Shown: positions 36,538-45,365 of the stretch, piece by piece
Layout: each line of letters starts with the position of its first letter
Numbering within the stretch: the first letter of the stretch is position 1
Assembly: GCA_030830895.1 (NCBI GenBank)
Contig: JAURMC010000003.1
Coordinates: forward strand, 1 to 64,000
Length of the DNA stretch: 64,000 bases
Source of the DNA: Crocinitomicaceae bacterium
GTDB lineage: Bacteria; Bacteroidota; Bacteroidia; Flavobacteriales_D; Crocinitomicaceae
Reading direction: 5' to 3'
The notes under the pieces: model-generated
What the model saw: the letters and a program-made list of their open reading frames with translations, nothing else
The model's database searches: none
What the model was told of the DNA's origin: nothing
Translations under genes and position numbers: made by a program

Positions 36538-36545
36538 TATTTTTG
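36538..36545 (+). promoter_or_regulatory. -7 box for gap
   Basis: TATTTTTG, perfect TAnnTTTG, ends 12 bases before the gap ATG at 36558. No -33 TTG at the expected spacing. Confidence 0.5.
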
Positions 36546-36557
36546 TAAAAAAAATAA

Positions 36558-37547
36558 ATGAAAGCAATTGGGATTAACGGATTTGGGAGAATTGGTCGGT
36601 GTTTTACTCGAATTGCGTTGGAAAGGGCGGATATTTCTGTCGCCATCGTTAACGATTTAACCGATGCTGAAACCTTAGCACACTTATTGAAATACGACTC
36701 TGTTCATGGCCCATTGCCTTACACTTTCGAACGGATTGGAAATGAAATAATTTTCTCAAATGGAAAGCGCATATTGTTTACCCAACACAAAGACCCAAAA
36801 GATATTCCTTGGTCTAGTCATAACGTTGAATATGTAATTGAAGCTACCGGATTGTTTCTAACCAAAGAAAAAGCGGGGTTGCATCTGCAAGGTGGAGTGA
36901 AAAAAGTTATTATTTCCGCGCCGGGAGGTGATGCAGATATCCGCACCGTTGTCCTTGGGGTAAACGATAATACCATAGAATCAACAGATAATATTATATC
37001 AAATGCCTCATGTACCACCAATAATGTTGCCCCGATGATTCAGGTAATTCTTGGATTATCAGAAATCGAAGTAGGTCATATATCTACGATACACAGTTAT
37101 ACATCTGATCAACGGTTACACGACTCGCCGCACAAAGACCTTAGAAGATCAAGAGCCGCTGTGAATTCAATTATCCCAACATCAACAGGTGCAGCAAAAG
37201 CCATTGTTCAAATCTTTCCTCATTTAAAAGGTAAACTCACCGGATCCAGTGTCCGTGTTCCAGTAATAGATGGTTCTATGACGGAGTTAACTCTTGTCAC
37301 TAAATCGAAGTTAACTGTGGAACAAGTGAATGAAGCGATGAAAAGGGGCTCTGAAACCAACCTGAATGGGATATTAGGATTTACGAATGACCCTATCGTA
37401 TCTTGTGATATCATAGGTTCCCAATATAGTTGCTTATTTGATGCTGAATTAACAATGGTTTCAAATAATCTAGTGCGCGTTGTGGGTTGGTATGATAACG
37501 AAATGGGTTATTCCGCACGATTAGTTGATTTAATCATTCGAATTTAA
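36558..37547 (+). CDS. gap: Glyceraldehyde-3-phosphate dehydrogenase (type I)
   Basis: Oxidises glyceraldehyde 3-phosphate with NAD and phosphate. The 329 residues carry the Rossmann start KAIGINGFGRIGR, D33 (NAD preference) and catalytic C152 in SNASCTTNNVAP. The active-site His region ISTIHSYTSDQRLHDSPHKD and the phosphate site STGAAKAIVQIFPHLKGKLTGSS follow. The usual CTTN-C-LAP is CTTN-N-VAP here, so the second, non-catalytic Cys is missing. It converges on pgk, the next glycolytic step, with the two stops sharing TTAA. Confidence 0.96.
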   Translation: MKAIGINGFGRIGRCFTRIALERADISVAIVNDLTDAETLAHLLKYDSVHGPLPYTFERIGNEIIFSNGKRILFTQHKDPKDIPWSSHNVEYVIEATGLFLTKEKAGLHLQGGVKKVIISAPGGDADIRTVVLGVNDNTIESTDNIISNASCTTNNVAPMIQVILGLSEIEVGHISTIHSYTSDQRLHDSPHKDLRRSRAAVNSIIPTSTGAAKAIVQIFPHLKGKLTGSSVRVPVIDGSMTELTLVTKSKLTVEQVNEAMKRGSETNLNGILGFTNDPIVSCDIIGSQYSCLFDAELTMVSNNLVRVVGWYDNEMGYSARLVDLIIRI

Positions 37548-38725
37548 TCCAACGCATTTATTCCCGGCAAGGCTTTACCTTCAAATAATTCCAATAAGGC
37601 GCCGCCACCTGTACTAATATAGCTGACCTCATCTGCAAGTCCAAATTTAGCAATAGCCGCAGCGCTATCTCCTCCGCCTATCAATGAAAATGCTCCGCTT
37701 TTTGTTGCTCTTGCTACTGATAATGCAATTTCATGCGTTCCTCGAGAAAAGGAATTCCATTCAAAAACTCCCATTGGACCATTCCATAAAATTGTTTTAC
37801 TGTTTAGAAGGACTTCTTGAAACTGTTGTATTGATGTTGGGCCAATATCCAGACCCATCCACCCTTCAGGAATTCTATTAGTATGTACAGTTTGAGTTAG
37901 TGCCTCCTCTGAGAATGAATCAGCCACCGTACTATCTAATGGAAGATGCAAATTAACGCCCAATTCATTCGCCTTTTTAAAAATATCCAATACCGTATCA
38001 ATTCGGTCCGCTTCAAACAAGGAATTCCCAATTTCACCACCTTGGGCTTTTGCAAAAGTATAGGCCATTCCACCTCCAATAATAATATCAGTAGCGATAT
38101 GTAGTAAATTTTCAATAATTAGTACTTTGTCAGAAACCTTAGCTCCACCGACAATGGCTGTAAATGGCCTGGTTGGGGCTGTTAATATTCGTTGTGCATT
38201 CGTGAGTTCCGCTTCCATCAAAAAACCCATCATTCGATCATTTGGAAAAAAAGAGGCAATTTGGGTAGTGCTTGCATGCGCTCTGTGAGCAGAACCGAAT
38301 GCATCATTTACATAGCAATCCCCTAAGGAAGCTAACTGTGAGGCAAATTGTTGATCTCCGGCAGTTTCTCCTGGATGAAATCTAACATTTTCCAACAACA
38401 TAACCTCCCCTCGGTTAAGTTTTGCAGCCTTGCCCCTTGCCTCATTAATATCTTCACAAAAGGCAACAGGGCAAGTGAGTAATTCAGAAACCACCCCTAC
38501 AATATGTTTTAGTGAATATTTATCTTCGGGGCCATTTTGGGGCCGCCCAAAATGAGACAACAATACCACTGATCCGCCATGTGATAAAATATGTTTTATT
38601 GTGGGTATAGCAGCGCGAATGCGTTTATCGTCTTGAACCTGATTGTTATCTTTGTCAATCGGTACATTAAAATCTACCCGTATAATTGCACGTTTATCAT
38701 TAAAATCGTAAGTATGTATCTTCAT
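37544..38725 (-). CDS. pgk: Phosphoglycerate kinase
   Basis: Forms 3-phosphoglycerate and ATP from 1,3-bisphosphoglycerate and ADP. The 393 residues show RAIIRVDFNVPIDKDN (about 12-27), VVLLSHFGRPQNGPEDKYS, VMLLENVRFHPGE, YVNDAFGSAHRAHAST, IVGGAKVSDKV and the C-terminal SLIGGGDSAAAIAKFG with STGGGALLELFEG. The perfect -7 box is 19 bases upstream of the ATG. Arranged tail-to-tail with gap, overlapping by 4 bases. Confidence 0.97.
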   Translation of the reverse strand: MKIHTYDFNDKRAIIRVDFNVPIDKDNNQVQDDKRIRAAIPTIKHILSHGGSVVLLSHFGRPQNGPEDKYSLKHIVGVVSELLTCPVAFCEDINEARGKAAKLNRGEVMLLENVRFHPGETAGDQQFASQLASLGDCYVNDAFGSAHRAHASTTQIASFFPNDRMMGFLMEAELTNAQRILTAPTRPFTAIVGGAKVSDKVLIIENLLHIATDIIIGGGMAYTFAKAQGGEIGNSLFEADRIDTVLDIFKKANELGVNLHLPLDSTVADSFSEEALTQTVHTNRIPEGWMGLDIGPTSIQQFQEVLLNSKTILWNGPMGVFEWNSFSRGTHEIALSVARATKSGAFSLIGGGDSAAAIAKFGLADEVSYISTGGGALLELFEGKALPGINALD

Positions 38726-38744
38726 TTTGGACTTTATTTAAGTT

Positions 38745-38752
38745 CAAAACTA
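38745..38752 (-). promoter_or_regulatory. -7 box for pgk
   Basis: Reverse-strand TAGTTTTG, perfect TAnnTTTG, 19 bases before the ATG at 38725. It lies in the divergent gap shared with the M1 aminopeptidase gene. Confidence 0.5.
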
Positions 38753-38829
38753 TTAAATAAAATTTGCTTAAAATCTATAAAACATCAGTTTGAATCAAAT
38801 TAAATAAGCAGATTTGCAATTAAAAGTAA

Positions 38830-41484
38830 ATGACTATGAAAAACAAATTGTTTTGGGTTATATTCCTAGTGCTGTTAGCGTCATGCTCTGTAAACCCGTC
38901 TAATCCCGAATTAGAATTTGTTCTTGATTCAGATGATATGGGCATGGAAGATTCCGTTGATTCAGACTTTGATTGGGGGGATTATTATGAAGGTGATTTT
39001 GACGAATATGTTGAACCAAGATATAATCCCTCCCGTCAGCGTTTTGTTGATTTAATTCACACTAGAATTGAAGCCAACTTAAACTGGAATGAGTCACAAT
39101 TAAACGGTATCACAACCCTGAGTATGAAGCCTCACTTTTATAGTATTGATAGTGTGGTTTTAGATGCTAAAGGAATGGAAATTAAATCGGTAAACCAAGC
39201 TGGGAGAGAATTATCGTATGACTATTCAGATGGAAATGTTTTAACTGTCTATTTGGGGAGAACCTATAAAAAAGATGAGCTCATTACATTAACCATTGAT
39301 TACATTGCAAAACCGGAGGAACGAGAAACTTCCGGAAGTGCTGCAATTACATCCGATAAAGGATTGTATTTTATCAACCCCAAAGGCGACAAAGATGGCA
39401 AAATGCCTCAAGTATGGACTCAGGGAGAAACAGAGTCGAATTCAGTTTGGTTCCCTACAATTGATGCCCCAAATATGAAGTCAACCCAAGAGTTACTTCT
39501 AACAGTAGATAATAAATACACCACGCTTTCCAATGGGATATTGATTTCGTCAAAGAAAAATTCAGATGGTACAAGAACAGATTATTGGAAACAAGATCTG
39601 CCGCATGCACCATATTTATTTATGTTGGCTGTGGGAGAATTCAAAGTAGTAAAAGATTCTTATACACGAGGTGATGGGAAGAAAATTGAGGTGAATTACT
39701 ATGTTGAACCTGAATACGAAAATGATGCGAAAGCAATTTTTGGTAAGACACCAAAGATGATTAAGTTTTTTTCAAATAAACTTGGGGTTGAATATCCGTG
39801 GGATAAATATTCTGAAATCGTGGTGCGAGACTATGTCTCAGGAGCTATGGAAAATACAGGTGCGGTGATATTTGGTGATTATGTTTATAAATCGAAACGC
39901 GAATTGATAGATGGGAACGATGAATCCACCATTGCGCATGAGTTATTTCATCATTGGTTTGGTGATTTAGTAACCTGCGAATCATGGGCTAATCTTCCCC
40001 TAAATGAATCCTTTGCCAACTATTCTCAATACCTATGGGATGAATATGAATATGGGATTGATGAGGCGGATTACAATGCGATTGACGAAGCCAATGGATA
40101 TTACCAATCTGGAGGGTATCATGACCTGATTAACTTTTATTACGAAGACAAGGAACAAATGTTTGACGGGCATTCATATAATAAAGGGGGTAGAATTCTA
40201 CATATGTTGAGAAATCACCTCGGAGATGAGGCCTTTTTTCAAGGATTGAATAAATACCTTACTTCGAATGCCTACAAAAGTGCTGAAGTACACAACCTTC
40301 GTTTAGCAATGGAAGAGGTTAGCGGAGAGGACCTCAATTGGTTTTTCAATCAATGGTTTTTAGGTAAAGGGCATCCCGTTATTTTCACAGAACAAGCGAT
40401 CAACCAAGAACAACAAACCGTAACGCTCCGCATTCAGCAGGCACAATCGTTTAATTTGTTTAGATTACCTGTTAAAATTGCCTTGTGGGATGAATCAGGG
40501 AAACATAGTTATTCCGTGGTGTTAGATAGTACAACCCAACAATTCACCTTTCCGTTCAAAGGGAAATTAGAGAATGTATTGTTAGATGATGATCAAATAT
40601 TACTGGCAAAAGTATACGAGGAAAAACCAACTGCTCAGTATATTCATCAATTCAATAACGCAGATAAATTTCGAGCTAAATCTATGGCGCTAAAACACAT
40701 TGCCAAATCGACTGATTCAGAGAGAACAAGCATTCTTATAAGTGCATTGAATGCTGACTTTTGGGGCATTCGCTCTGAAGCGCTTGGATACTTGAAAGAT
40801 ATGGACGTTGCCGATAAACACCCTTCTTACAAAACATCATTAAAAAAAATCATTGAAAGCGACCCAAAATCCAAGGTTAGGAATGCTGCGGTAAGCGCCC
40901 TATCAACCTTAGAAAAAAACGAGGCAGTTGCAATTATTCGAAAGGTGCTTAAACAAGATAGTTCACTGATGGTCATAGGTAATGCCTTAAATAAGCTTAA
41001 AGAGATTGATACCGTACAGGCTTTATCCTTAGCGAGAGAATTAAGTAATTCGGAAGAAATTGAAATACAAGTTGGAGCCGCAGAAATTTTGGGAGAATAC
41101 GGCAATACCCAGGACTTACCTTTCATTGAGAATCTCATTAAATCTACAAGGATTAAAGACTATAATAAACTTAGAACCCTACTCGCTTATGCCTATTTTG
41201 TTATTCGAAAAGGAAGCGTTGCAATGGTCAGCAGTCAAGAGATTTTAAGCTATGTAAAATCAAATGGAAATCAATATACAGGTTGGTATTATGACCTAAT
41301 TGTTGAACGATTTTTGGCAATTCTTAATGAGGAAAGTGAACAAATAACTGAAAAAATAGAAGCCCTTAATCCACAAACAGATAATGTAACGATCATTGTA
41401 TTAACAAATAAGATAAAATCATTAGAGGAATTATATAATCGCTTGTCTGTCCTTACGGAAACAGAGGACATTGAAGAAAAATAA
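38830..41484 (+). CDS. M1-family aminopeptidase lipoprotein with HEAT-like repeats
   Basis: An 884-residue zinc peptidase; ATGs at 38830 and 38836 are both possible. The N terminus (LFWVIFLVLLASC) is a lipoprotein signal with the acylated Cys at residue 19, followed by an acidic linker (DSDDMGMEDSVDSDFD). The M1 signatures are GAMENTG (about 335) and HELFHH (zinc ligands H370 and H374, base E371) with the third ligand E393 in PLNESFANY. From about residue 610 to the end the sequence is helical and repetitive, HEAT/ARM-like (SKVRNAAVSALSTLEK). Inference: envelope-anchored aminopeptidase digesting peptides outside the cytoplasm. Confidence 0.94.
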   Translation: MTMKNKLFWVIFLVLLASCSVNPSNPELEFVLDSDDMGMEDSVDSDFDWGDYYEGDFDEYVEPRYNPSRQRFVDLIHTRIEANLNWNESQLNGITTLSMKPHFYSIDSVVLDAKGMEIKSVNQAGRELSYDYSDGNVLTVYLGRTYKKDELITLTIDYIAKPEERETSGSAAITSDKGLYFINPKGDKDGKMPQVWTQGETESNSVWFPTIDAPNMKSTQELLLTVDNKYTTLSNGILISSKKNSDGTRTDYWKQDLPHAPYLFMLAVGEFKVVKDSYTRGDGKKIEVNYYVEPEYENDAKAIFGKTPKMIKFFSNKLGVEYPWDKYSEIVVRDYVSGAMENTGAVIFGDYVYKSKRELIDGNDESTIAHELFHHWFGDLVTCESWANLPLNESFANYSQYLWDEYEYGIDEADYNAIDEANGYYQSGGYHDLINFYYEDKEQMFDGHSYNKGGRILHMLRNHLGDEAFFQGLNKYLTSNAYKSAEVHNLRLAMEEVSGEDLNWFFNQWFLGKGHPVIFTEQAINQEQQTVTLRIQQAQSFNLFRLPVKIALWDESGKHSYSVVLDSTTQQFTFPFKGKLENVLLDDDQILLAKVYEEKPTAQYIHQFNNADKFRAKSMALKHIAKSTDSERTSILISALNADFWGIRSEALGYLKDMDVADKHPSYKTSLKKIIESDPKSKVRNAAVSALSTLEKNEAVAIIRKVLKQDSSLMVIGNALNKLKEIDTVQALSLARELSNSEEIEIQVGAAEILGEYGNTQDLPFIENLIKSTRIKDYNKLRTLLAYAYFVIRKGSVAMVSSQEILSYVKSNGNQYTGWYYDLIVERFLAILNEESEQITEKIEALNPQTDNVTIIVLTNKIKSLEELYNRLSVLTETEDIEEK

Positions 41485-41548
41485 ACAGAAATTGTTCTAA
41501 AGATTGAACTTTTTTTGAATAAACTCGTTTTGATATTATTTTAATCAG

Positions 41549-41556
41549 TATTTTTG
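41549..41556 (+). promoter_or_regulatory. Putative -7 box for bcp
   Basis: TATTTTTG, perfect TAnnTTTG, 29 bases before the ATG at 41586. A second, imperfect candidate, TAATCTTG at 41573-41580, is only 5 bases from the ATG. Confidence 0.4.
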
Positions 41557-41585
41557 ATTAGTTTTTTATCATTAATCTTGCGGCT

Positions 41586-42050
41586 ATGTTAACCATTGGA
41601 TCACAAATCCCTGACTTAAACGGGAAAAATCAATTAGGAGAGGACGTTTCTCTTCGTACAACGCTTGGAACTAAAACGGTTATATATTTTTATCCTAAAG
41701 ATGACACTCCTGGCTGTACCGCACAAGCATGTAGCATTCGCGATGGAGAACAGGATTTGGCGAACAAAGGGATTTCGGTAATCGGCATTAGCGCCGACAC
41801 CGTGAGCGCACATCAAAAATTCAGCTCCAAATATTCCCTTCCATTTACCCTAATATCAGATCCAAATAGAATTATTATTGACGCATTTGGCGTTTGGGGG
41901 CCTAAAAAATTTATGGGAAAGACATACGAAGGTATCCATCGAACAAGCTTTCTTTTCAATGATAAAGGTATTTTAGTTAAGGTTATTGAAAAACCAAATA
42001 CGAAAAATCACGCAACAGAAATTATTAATTATTTCAACGAATTTCAATAA
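41586..42050 (+). CDS. bcp: Thioredoxin-dependent peroxiredoxin (Bcp/PrxQ)
   Basis: Reduces peroxides with thioredoxin as donor. The 154 residues fit the family; peroxidatic C44 and resolving C49 lie in KDDTPGCTAQACSIRD, the PrxQ 'CxxxxC' arrangement. VIGISADTVSAHQKFSSKYSLPF and GIHRTSFLFNDKG are conserved elements. Located just upstream of recA but with a separate start region. A thioredoxin is encoded 2 kb downstream. Confidence 0.94.
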   Translation: MLTIGSQIPDLNGKNQLGEDVSLRTTLGTKTVIYFYPKDDTPGCTAQACSIRDGEQDLANKGISVIGISADTVSAHQKFSSKYSLPFTLISDPNRIIIDAFGVWGPKKFMGKTYEGIHRTSFLFNDKGILVKVIEKPNTKNHATEIINYFNEFQ

Positions 42051-42105
42051 ACGTAAATTGATTACGTTTAGCGCATCGAAATTTGTACTATAAAACTTAT
42101 TTAAC

Positions 42106-43131
42106 ATGTCAAATAAAGAATTACAAGCAGAAAAATTAAAAGCCCTCCAACTTACAATGGAGAAATTAGATAAAACATTTGGGAAAGGGGCCGTAATGAA
42201 ATTGGGAGATAATCCTGTAGAAAAAGTAGATACAATCCCAACGGGGTCATTAACCCTTGACCTTGCATTAGGGATTAACGGTTACCCAAAGGGCCGTGTT
42301 GTAGAAATATATGGTCCAGAATCATCAGGAAAAACAACACTTGCAATTCATGCTATCGCTGAAGTTCAAAAACAAGGTGGCATTGCCGCATTCATTGATG
42401 CTGAACATGCCTTCGATCAGTTTTACGCCCAAAAACTCGGCGTTGATGTTGCCAATTTATTGATCTCTCAGCCTGATAATGGCGAACAAGCACTTGAAAT
42501 TGCAGATAACCTTATTAGGTCCGGAGCTATAGATTTAATCGTTGTTGACTCGGTCGCCGCTTTAACTCCAAAAGCTGAAATTGAGGGGGAAATGGGAGAT
42601 TCTCAAATGGGTTTACAAGCACGACTAATGTCAAAAGCGCTCCGTAAACTAACCTCATCAATCAATAAAGCGGGCTGTTGTTGTATATTCATCAACCAGT
42701 TGCGTGATAAAATTGGAATTATGTTTGGGAATCCAGAAACGACTACAGGAGGAAATGCATTGAAGTTCTACGCTTCAGTAAGGCTAGACATTCGTAAAGC
42801 AACACAAATAAAAGAAGGAGAAGACATTGTTGGGAATCGTGTTAAAGTCAAAGTCGTTAAAAACAAAGTAGCCCCTCCGTTTAGAAAGGCTGAATTCGAT
42901 ATACTTTATGGTGAAGGGATATCTAAAATTGGAGAAATTATCGATTTAGGTGTTGAATTAAATATTTTAAAGAAAAGTGGTTCCTGGTTTTCTTACGGTG
43001 AAACCCGCCTTGGACAAGGAAGAGATTCGATTAAATCTATATTACTTGACAATCCTGAACTCTGTGAAGAATTAGAATCTAAAATCAAACATGCCTTAAC
43101 TGGAGGTATAGAAGCTGTATTGCAAGACTAA
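42106..43131 (+). CDS. recA: Recombinase RecA
   Basis: Strand exchange and SOS co-protease. The 341 residues include Walker [10 protein letters not shown] (70-78), [34 protein letters not shown], the L1/L2 loops ([21 protein letters not shown]) and the conserved [18 protein letters not shown]. The C-terminal domain is short and only mildly acidic, as in other Bacteroidota. A strong terminator follows 20 bases after the stop. No LexA-type operator was recognised in the 55-base upstream gap. Confidence 0.98.
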   Translation: MSNKELQAEKLKALQLTMEKLDKTFGKGAVMKLGDNPVEKVDTIPTGSLTLDLALGINGYPKGRVVEIYGPESSGKTTLAIHAIAEVQKQGGIAAFIDAEHAFDQFYAQKLGVDVANLLISQPDNGEQALEIADNLIRSGAIDLIVVDSVAALTPKAEIEGEMGDSQMGLQARLMSKALRKLTSSINKAGCCCIFINQLRDKIGIMFGNPETTTGGNALKFYASVRLDIRKATQIKEGEDIVGNRVKVKVVKNKVAPPFRKAEFDILYGEGISKIGEIIDLGVELNILKKSGSWFSYGETRLGQGRDSIKSILLDNPELCEELESKIKHALTGGIEAVLQD

Positions 43132-43150
43132 TTGCAATTCTTTGAGGAAA

Positions 43151-43176
43151 AGGCGGTGTATTCACCGCCTTTTTTT
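43151..43176 (+). terminator. Rho-independent terminator of recA
   Basis: AGGCGGTG, a TATT loop and CACCGCCT form an 8-bp stem followed by seven T. Position, 20 bases after the recA stop, fits. Confidence 0.93.
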
Positions 43177-43202
43177 ATATTTACACAACCTAAAAATCTC
43201 TT

Positions 43203-43910
43203 ATGAAAAAAACATTATTACTATTAATGATTGGCTTTGGAGTAGTTAGTATTACTTCATGCAAGAAAAAAGGATGTACCGACAATGGAGCTGTAAATTA
43301 TAATTCAAAAGCAAAAAAAGATGACGGTACATGTTTATATAAACCATTTCTAACGCTTAATGGTGATGCACTAGTTACCATTAACGTAAGTGCGTCATAT
43401 GCCGATGCTGGTGCAACCGCGACTAACAAAGACGGTTCATCCGTGGCTGTAACAACAGATAACCAAGTCGATACTTCTATTGTAGGCACGTATTTCGTAA
43501 ATTATTCTGCAACCAACGCGAATGGAACTTCGACGGCTCAACGGCGCGTAGATGTCTTAATCGGAGCAGAAAACTGGACTGAGGTTTCTTGGGCGCTGAC
43601 CTCTACCTGCAGCGGCACACAATTTCCTTTGTCTTCGTCACCTAGTATTACTGCAGGAGGAAGTGAGAGTGCTGTAAATATTGAAAACTTTTTCAATTTA
43701 GTAGGTGGTACAGCAACTGGAACGATTAATGGTGCGAACATCACCATACCGGAGCAGATAATAAACATTACCATTGGAGATGTTACATTTTCTGGTACAG
43801 GATCAATGAACGCTACTGGGACACAAATACAAATCACATATAACTATGACAATAGTGCCCCTTTGATTGGAGGTTCAGGTACATGTATGGCAATCTATGA
43901 CAAGCAATAA
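43203..43910 (+). CDS. Lipoprotein with DUF5011-like Ig domain
   Basis: A 235-residue protein with lipoprotein signal MKKTLLLLMIGFGVVSITSC (Cys 20). The segment GCTDNGAVNYNSKAKKDDG ending in TC is the small Cys-bracketed motif common in exported Bacteroidota proteins. A bacterial Ig-like DUF5011-type domain follows (about 50-118; NVSASYADAGATATNKDGS, VDTSIVGTYFVNYSA). A C-terminal beta domain (TEVSWALTSTCSGTQFPLSS) resembles lipocalin-like strands, without a firm match. It sits between two terminators, so it is a single-gene unit. Function unknown; probably outer-membrane anchored. Confidence 0.8.
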   Translation: MKKTLLLLMIGFGVVSITSCKKKGCTDNGAVNYNSKAKKDDGTCLYKPFLTLNGDALVTINVSASYADAGATATNKDGSSVAVTTDNQVDTSIVGTYFVNYSATNANGTSTAQRRVDVLIGAENWTEVSWALTSTCSGTQFPLSSSPSITAGGSESAVNIENFFNLVGGTATGTINGANITIPEQIINITIGDVTFSGTGSMNATGTQIQITYNYDNSAPLIGGSGTCMAIYDKQ

Positions 43911-43924
43911 CATATTTTGTTTCC

Positions 43925-43953
43925 AAAAAAGGCAGCCTGACTGCCTTTTTTTT
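43925..43953 (+). terminator. Rho-independent terminator after the DUF5011-like lipoprotein gene
   Basis: GGCAG-CCTGA-CTGCC with six A before and eight T after. The flanking A and T runs extend the stem and could let it act in both directions. Confidence 0.85.
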
Positions 43954-43989
43954 GTCTCATAAGTTACATTCTGTCCATTGGAATGTTCC

Positions 43990-43997
43990 TAAATTTG
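43990..43997 (+). promoter_or_regulatory. -7 box for the thioredoxin gene
   Basis: TAAATTTG, perfect TAnnTTTG, ends 4 bases before the ATG at 44002; implies a leaderless or near-leaderless message. Confidence 0.45.
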
Positions 43998-44001
43998 AAT
44001 T

Positions 44002-44289
44002 ATGGGAAAATTCAATGAAATTATTAAAAGTGAAACGCCAACATTAGTGGATTTTCATGCTACATGGTGTGGCCCATGTAAAACCATGTCTCCTATTTTG
44101 GAACAATTAAAAGCTTCCAAAGGACAATCGCTGAGAATCCTAAAAATCGATGTAGATAAAAATCCAACTATCGCTGCACAATTAGGTATTCGTGGCGTTC
44201 CTACACTAATTTTATATAAAAATGGTAAACAATTATGGCGAAAAAGTGGGGTGATTCCTTTTCAGGAATTAGAATCATTAACTAGCTGA
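44002..44289 (+). CDS. Thioredoxin
   Basis: A small cytosolic disulfide reductase. The active site is C23-G-P-C26 in HATWCGPCKTMSPIL, and the cis-Pro loop is RGVPTLILYKNGK (about 73-85). At 95 residues it is about ten shorter than E. coli TrxA, mainly at the N terminus. It may supply electrons to the Bcp peroxiredoxin encoded at 41586. Its 3' end overlaps the convergent unknown gene by 8 bases. Confidence 0.93.
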   Translation: MGKFNEIIKSETPTLVDFHATWCGPCKTMSPILEQLKASKGQSLRILKIDVDKNPTIAAQLGIRGVPTLILYKNGKQLWRKSGVIPFQELESLTS

Positions 44290-44683
44290 GTAATACTCCA
44301 AGTTTACCAAAAGATTCTAACATCGTTAGATTATCTGTGTGAATTGCATCCGGCAAGAATAAAAATCTTTTATCATACAACTCATCATTTATCCAAAAAC
44401 TGACCCAATATTCATTGTATAGTCCAAAAACTTCTGGAACAATTATCTCGACTTTCGCTACTTCATTTGGTAACATTACTTCCAATGAATGTCTAAGGGT
44501 AGCCGTTTTTATTGCTTCCCCTGTAGTCGGATTCTCACCATAACCGACACTAGTAATAATAATCCCTTCGATTATGTCTTCTTTAGCATTTCGTAGATAT
44601 ACCGCAAATTCCGGTGAATCATTTTCTAATAGTACCGCAAATTCAATCCCTTCTACCTTGGGTACAAGCTCACTTAATTTCAT
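44282..44683 (-). CDS. Conserved-type protein of unknown function
   Basis: I do not recognise this 133-residue cytosolic protein. It has no signal peptide, no membrane segment and no Cys. It is acidic and beta-rich (VEGIEFAVLLENDSPEFAVYL, EIIVPEVFGLYNEYWVSFWI), with aromatic residues near the end (DKRFLFLPDAIHTDN). It follows lipB by one base and is the last gene of a run including the SIS isomerase and lipB. Nothing suggests a lipoate role beyond position. Confidence 0.72.
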   Translation of the reverse strand: MKLSELVPKVEGIEFAVLLENDSPEFAVYLRNAKEDIIEGIIITSVGYGENPTTGEAIKTATLRHSLEVMLPNEVAKVEIIVPEVFGLYNEYWVSFWINDELYDKRFLFLPDAIHTDNLTMLESFGKLGVLLS

Positions 44684-44684
44684 A

Positions 44685-45365
44685 TTATGGTATTAATTCA
44701 AATTCAAATAGAATCTGCAGGTGATTAACTAACCTTTCCGTTACCTCCTTTAAATCTAAGGGATGACCCAATTCCTGCTTCATAGATGTCACTTGTTTAT
44801 CTGAAATGCCACATGGTATTATTTGATCAAAATACGTTAAATCAGTATTGACATTAAATCCTATTCCATGCATAGTTACCCAACGTGAACTTTTGACTCC
44901 AAACGCAGCAATTTTCCTAGGTTTATTTAAATCAATCCAAACACCCGTTAGTCCATCAATCCGATGACCAATTATACCATAATCCTTTAAGGTAAGTATC
45001 ACTGCTTCTTCCAAAAACCGCATATATCTGTGTATGTCGGTAAAGTACTGATCTAAATCTAAAATGGGGTAGACCACTAATTGTCCCGGGCCATGATAGG
45101 TTATATCTCCACCTCTATTGATTCGATAGAATGATGCATTTAACTCATTCAATGAGGCTTCATCTGCTAATAAATGATCCTCCTTACCGCTCTTTCCAAG
45201 AGTGAATACATGAGGATGCTCACAGGTTATCAGGTGACTCAATTCATTCGATAATCCCTGCTTTTTACGTGAAATTATTGTGTTAAACAAAGACTCCTGA
45301 TAGTCCCAAGCTTCTTTGTAATCGACATTACCTAAGGGATGGTATTTCACCTTTGGGCGATTCAT
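44685..45365 (-). CDS. lipB: Octanoyl-[ACP]:protein N-octanoyltransferase
   Basis: LipB moves the octanoyl group from acyl-carrier protein to lipoyl domains, the first step of lipoate synthesis. The 226 residues contain HVFTLGKSGKEDHLL, the substrate loop INRGGDITYHGPGQLVVYP and the catalytic pair: Cys in IIPCGISDKQVTSM and the Lys in DKQVTS. The start ATG overlaps the upstream isomerase stop by one base (TAATG), indicating coupling. lipA is not in the window. Confidence 0.95.
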   Translation of the reverse strand: MNRPKVKYHPLGNVDYKEAWDYQESLFNTIISRKKQGLSNELSHLITCEHPHVFTLGKSGKEDHLLADEASLNELNASFYRINRGGDITYHGPGQLVVYPILDLDQYFTDIHRYMRFLEEAVILTLKDYGIIGHRIDGLTGVWIDLNKPRKIAAFGVKSSRWVTMHGIGFNVNTDLTYFDQIIPCGISDKQVTSMKQELGHPLDLKEVTERLVNHLQILFEFELIP

